From Fontibacillus phaseoli (GTDB lineage: Bacteria > Bacillota > Bacilli > Paenibacillales > Paenibacillaceae), in NCBI RefSeq assembly GCF_003337355.1, contig NZ_QPJW01000001.1:124001-188000 (forward strand): DNA of 64,000 nucleotides, read 5' to 3'. The translations under genes were made by a program, and so were the position numbers. The notes under the pieces are model-generated. The model was not told where the DNA came from. It saw only the letters and a list, made by a program, of their open reading frames with translations, and did no database searches. Numbering within the stretch: the stretch's first letter is position 1; each line of letters begins with the position of its first letter. Below are positions 61,271 through 64,000 of this stretch, piece by piece.

Positions 61271-64000
61271 ATGGCAAAAACCGATTGGAACCTGCACGAC
61301 ACCGTACAGCCGCAGGACATGAACGCGCTGGGAAGCGAAATCAATAGCCAGGGCACGGAAATTTCGATGTTGGAGGACCGTCTAAATATCGCCGAATATG
61401 AAGACATCACCTTGCAGCCCGGGCTGCAGGTGATCAACGCCAAGAGGGATTCCCGCTTTCGGCTGGGGGAGATTAAGGGGCGGACTTTGATTAATCTTCT
61501 TTCTTGGGGAGGATGTGAATCACTTCAATCGTGGCCTAACGACGGAAGGTTTTCGCTCGATACGACCAGCAAGGTTGAAGGGAATTCCAGTATTAAGGTG
61601 ACGATATCTCAAGGAGATCCGTACGCCGACCTTTATCAAAGAGTAGAATATGATCCGGGTAAATGTTACGTTGCAGTAGGGGCATTAAAAGTACCTAGCG
61701 GTATCCAGGCCCGAATTAGAGTGGCTGAGTTAGGGAAGGAAATAACCTCGGAAATTATACAAAGTTCAACGGGAGACAAGTTTAAAACTGTATTTTTTCG
61801 AGTGCCACGGAACGCAGTTCCCGGAGCTACGGCAGTATATTTCGGAGCTGTATTCGTAGGTCCGTCGGGGTACGCAGGAAATGCTGATGCATTAAGGATA
61901 TACGAAATATCGTCGAGCGAATATGCCGCACTTGACGGGATGACTCCTGAGCAAGTCGCCGCGAAGTACCCGTATATATCGACCGGTATGATCGGTGTTG
62001 ATAATCCGTACGCAATCCGATACGGGGAAAATTTGCTGCCGCCGTTTTATGAGTGGCGGAATGCAAATACCGAGGGAAGATCGAAAATCACAGGCCCCTA
62101 CTCACTTGAAACGCAGGGGGAGCAGGGAGCGGGATTCTGGTTCGAGGTCGATATCCCAGCTGTTGAGAAGGAAACCTATTCATTATCCGGAGAGAATAGT
62201 GAGTCCAATAAATTGTATGCGATCGCAATCAACGAGGCAAAAATAGCTGTTGTTCCTGATTACTTAATGAATACTTTTACAACGCCATCCGGAACAAAGT
62301 ATTTACGTGTTTATGTGAATACTGATACATCACCTAATGTCGTCAAGTTTAATAATCCGATGCTCGTTATCGGATCCAATAGTAAGCCGTTCAAACCACG
62401 CTGGGACACAATGCTCGCATTCCACACTGAATTACACGCGAGTCCAGTCGACGGGAGTGATCCCGACGTATTGTTCGAGAAAGAGGGGCAATATTTCAGA
62501 TTGGCAAAGTGGGGCAAGAAAACTTTAAATAATTTCTCCGGATGGCTGTCGGCGCAAGCTCGACCGGGATATAAAGTTTTCGCCTGTCCCCTGCCAAATG
62601 CGAAAACCTATTCTCAAACTGTCGTAAAGTACAATGGCGCCCCCTTGAAGAACACTCTTCCTGACAACTGGATTTCCGGCGACCTCGCTATTGTATTTGA
62701 CAATTATCTTTATTTGTCCGTGAGTAACTCGGATAGCGGATGGGGTGAAGCAGATGCAGTCTATGAGTTCAACGGAGATGGTTCCACGGTAAAATTTATG
62801 TTGCCAGCACCACCAACGGGGCTTTGGGTTATGTCGGAAACTGTGACAGCGAGAGTCGACAACACTCCCGTTAGTGTAACATCCGTCAACGAGCGGGAAT
62901 TTACAGTCGCGGCAGCTCCGGCCTCGGGGAAGAAACTCGTCGTTAATTACAAAATCTCGTATGTGCCGATAGAGGACGAGATTAAGGCATATTTTAACGG
63001 GTGGGTGATGACATCTCAGGAAACTTGGAATACAACCTATGAACAATATAGCGGGATCGGAACCAAGGGATGGCTTAAACGCTATGTCGGAATTGGAACT
63101 CCTATTACTACCTCAAAGATAGGTGTTTTTGAGGCTGGTTCTGGAAATTCTGGCTATATTTTGCCGACAACCGTAATTAATTCTAGGTGGACACCCTATC
63201 AGATCCTATACCGTCTCGCAAAGGAAACCGTCGAACCAGTCGTTTCGGAAGGCTGCCTGACGCTGCTCGAAGGGGATAACCTTGTCGAAGTCAGCACAGG
63301 GATTGTGTTGCGTGAGAAGGCAAATCCTAGCAATGTAAGTAATCAGAATCTGTGGGCAGTTATTAATCATAAACCAACACTAAGCTCAAAATTAAATTTC
63401 TCTGTTGATTCCTTTATTACAGTATATAATGAAAATCAAAAAACAAATGATTTCCGCCATATGAAGACTGATGTTTACTCATTTGGAAAGGAATATTTAG
63501 ACAGACCATGGACAGAATTCGATCAAAATGCAACATATTCCGTTACTTACCTTAAGCTCGATAAATCACCGATTCAGCCGTTTACTGGCACACTGGCCAC
63601 GAATGAAAATGCGCAGATTAGTGACTTGACTGCTGGAGTAGCCGAAGCTTTACTGCGGGTAAGCGTGGTGGAGCAGAAAAAGGCGGAGAAGGATTCGCCT
63701 GGGTGGATCACGCCGACGTTGTTAAATGGAGCGGGGCAAGGTTCGGATCCTGTCCGCTATAAAAAAAATACAAATTCGATGGTCGTAGTTACTGGGATTT
63801 TCGTTGCTAAAGCCGTATCTACTGTCTTTAAACTTCCAGTCGGGTATCGACCTGCCAATGTTTGTCGGTTTATCACACTGTCGTCAAATGTAGGCCAAAT
63901 CGTACCTGCATATGTTGATGTATATCCGAATGGCAATGTTAATGTTGCTAATTTTGGTCCGGATTACGTCAGTTTTGAAGGCGTCATGTTCTTGGTAGAG
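61271..64000 (+). CDS. Tail fibre/receptor-binding protein, incomplete at the window end
   Basis: Starting at ATG 61271, the base after the previous stop, a single frame stays open for 910 codons to the last base of the window, so the gene continues beyond it. The N-terminus (MAKTDWNLHDTVQPQDMNAL) is typical for Paenibacillus tail fibres that dock on the baseplate. The following part (residues about 85-210 and 270-380) looks like carbohydrate-binding jelly-roll domains (for example GRFSLDTTSKVEGNSSIKVT). Further repeats of beta-rich modules follow. No coiled coil or pectinase domain is evident in the visible part. This protein would decide the target range of the particle. Codon use in 61.5-63.6 kb is less biased than in the tail genes, as is common for exchanged fibre modules. 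Confidence 0.85.
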   Translation, partial: MAKTDWNLHDTVQPQDMNALGSEINSQGTEISMLEDRLNIAEYEDITLQPGLQVINAKRDSRFRLGEIKGRTLINLLSWGGCESLQSWPNDGRFSLDTTSKVEGNSSIKVTISQGDPYADLYQRVEYDPGKCYVAVGALKVPSGIQARIRVAELGKEITSEIIQSSTGDKFKTVFFRVPRNAVPGATAVYFGAVFVGPSGYAGNADALRIYEISSSEYAALDGMTPEQVAAKYPYISTGMIGVDNPYAIRYGENLLPPFYEWRNANTEGRSKITGPYSLETQGEQGAGFWFEVDIPAVEKETYSLSGENSESNKLYAIAINEAKIAVVPDYLMNTFTTPSGTKYLRVYVNTDTSPNVVKFNNPMLVIGSNSKPFKPRWDTMLAFHTELHASPVDGSDPDVLFEKEGQYFRLAKWGKKTLNNFSGWLSAQARPGYKVFACPLPNAKTYSQTVVKYNGAPLKNTLPDNWISGDLAIVFDNYLYLSVSNSDSGWGEADAVYEFNGDGSTVKFMLPAPPTGLWVMSETVTARVDNTPVSVTSVNEREFTVAAAPASGKKLVVNYKISYVPIEDEIKAYFNGWVMTSQETWNTTYEQYSGIGTKGWLKRYVGIGTPITTSKIGVFEAGSGNSGYILPTTVINSRWTPYQILYRLAKETVEPVVSEGCLTLLEGDNLVEVSTGIVLREKANPSNVSNQNLWAVINHKPTLSSKLNFSVDSFITVYNENQKTNDFRHMKTDVYSFGKEYLDRPWTEFDQNATYSVTYLKLDKSPIQPFTGTLATNENAQISDLTAGVAEALLRVSVVEQKKAEKDSPGWITPTLLNGAGQGSDPVRYKKNTNSMVVVTGIFVAKAVSTVFKLPVGYRPANVCRFITLSSNVGQIVPAYVDVYPNGNVNVANFGPDYVSFEGVMFLVE

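Noticed and set aside
48415-64000. Complete inducible prophage
   Set aside because: No integrase, replication, terminase, portal or capsid genes in the visible part, and regulator genes abut tail genes.

Overview
The window reads as chromosomal DNA of a Gram-positive, plant- or soil-associated member of the Bacillota, most likely Paenibacillus or a close relative. Signs of this are strong GGAGG-type ribosome binding sites, frequent TTG/GTG starts, several Gfo/Idh/MocA oxidoreductases, large membrane-bound AraC sensors, LplB/YtcP-type sugar permeases and a PBSX-type (Xkd) contractile tail cluster. The genus is inferred from gene content; no rRNA or other marker gene is present.

Layout. 1-3.5 kb: an 11-bp tandem repeat, two nitroreductase-family genes, a divergent MarR regulator and a DMT (EamA) exporter behind a leader with an intrinsic terminator. 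4-5.6 kb: 2-keto-3-deoxygluconate kinase facing a decayed KDPG aldolase. 5.6-8.2 kb: an insertion-sequence graveyard (IS1182-like element with an IS110-like transposase inside its ends) and a broken Cys-rich KTR gene. 8.4-13.4 kb: a response regulator, histidine kinase, FtsX-type permease and ABC ATPase in one operon, the layout of peptide-antibiotic sensing/efflux modules. 13.8-17.4 kb: GntR regulator and uxuA-uxuB (glucuronate branch to KDG). 17.4-23.4 kb: an esterase remnant, three Gfo/Idh/MocA dehydrogenases, an AraC regulator and an MFS transporter. 23.5-25.9 kb: acetate-type transporter and an ECF sigma/anti-sigma pair. 26-31.2 kb: sugar isomerase, rhamnogalacturonan acetylesterase, LacI regulator and a membrane AraC regulator sharing a CACACGTGAA motif. 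31.2-39.5 kb: a lactose/cellobiose-class PTS (regulator, IIB, IIC, IIA, GH1, membrane protein) followed by HPr and enzyme I. 39.6-48 kb: a damaged LplB/YtcP-type ABC transporter and a pectin/hemicellulose set (GH105, GH28, esterase, GH43, second KDG kinase).

Metabolic theme. GH28, GH105, GH43 and the esterases release and trim galacturonate-rich oligosaccharides. UxuB/UxuA and KdgK carry uronates to KDPG. The only KDPG aldolase and the only LplB/solute-binding genes in the window are broken, so an intact set must exist elsewhere if the pathway works.

48.4-64 kb: a PBSX/Xkd-type contractile tail cluster with its own switch (Xre repressor, ImmA/IrrE protease, four 15-bp palindromic operators, ArpU-type activator). 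The activator is followed directly by tail terminator, sheath, tube, chaperone with a -1 frameshift site, tape measure, baseplate and fibre genes. No integrase, terminase, portal or capsid gene is seen between regulator and tail. I read this as a domesticated headless phage tail (tailocin candidate). A 170-residue gene of unknown function, with its own promoter and terminator, sits between the chaperone and tape-measure genes. The fibre gene runs off the end of the window, so lysis genes and the right border are not visible.
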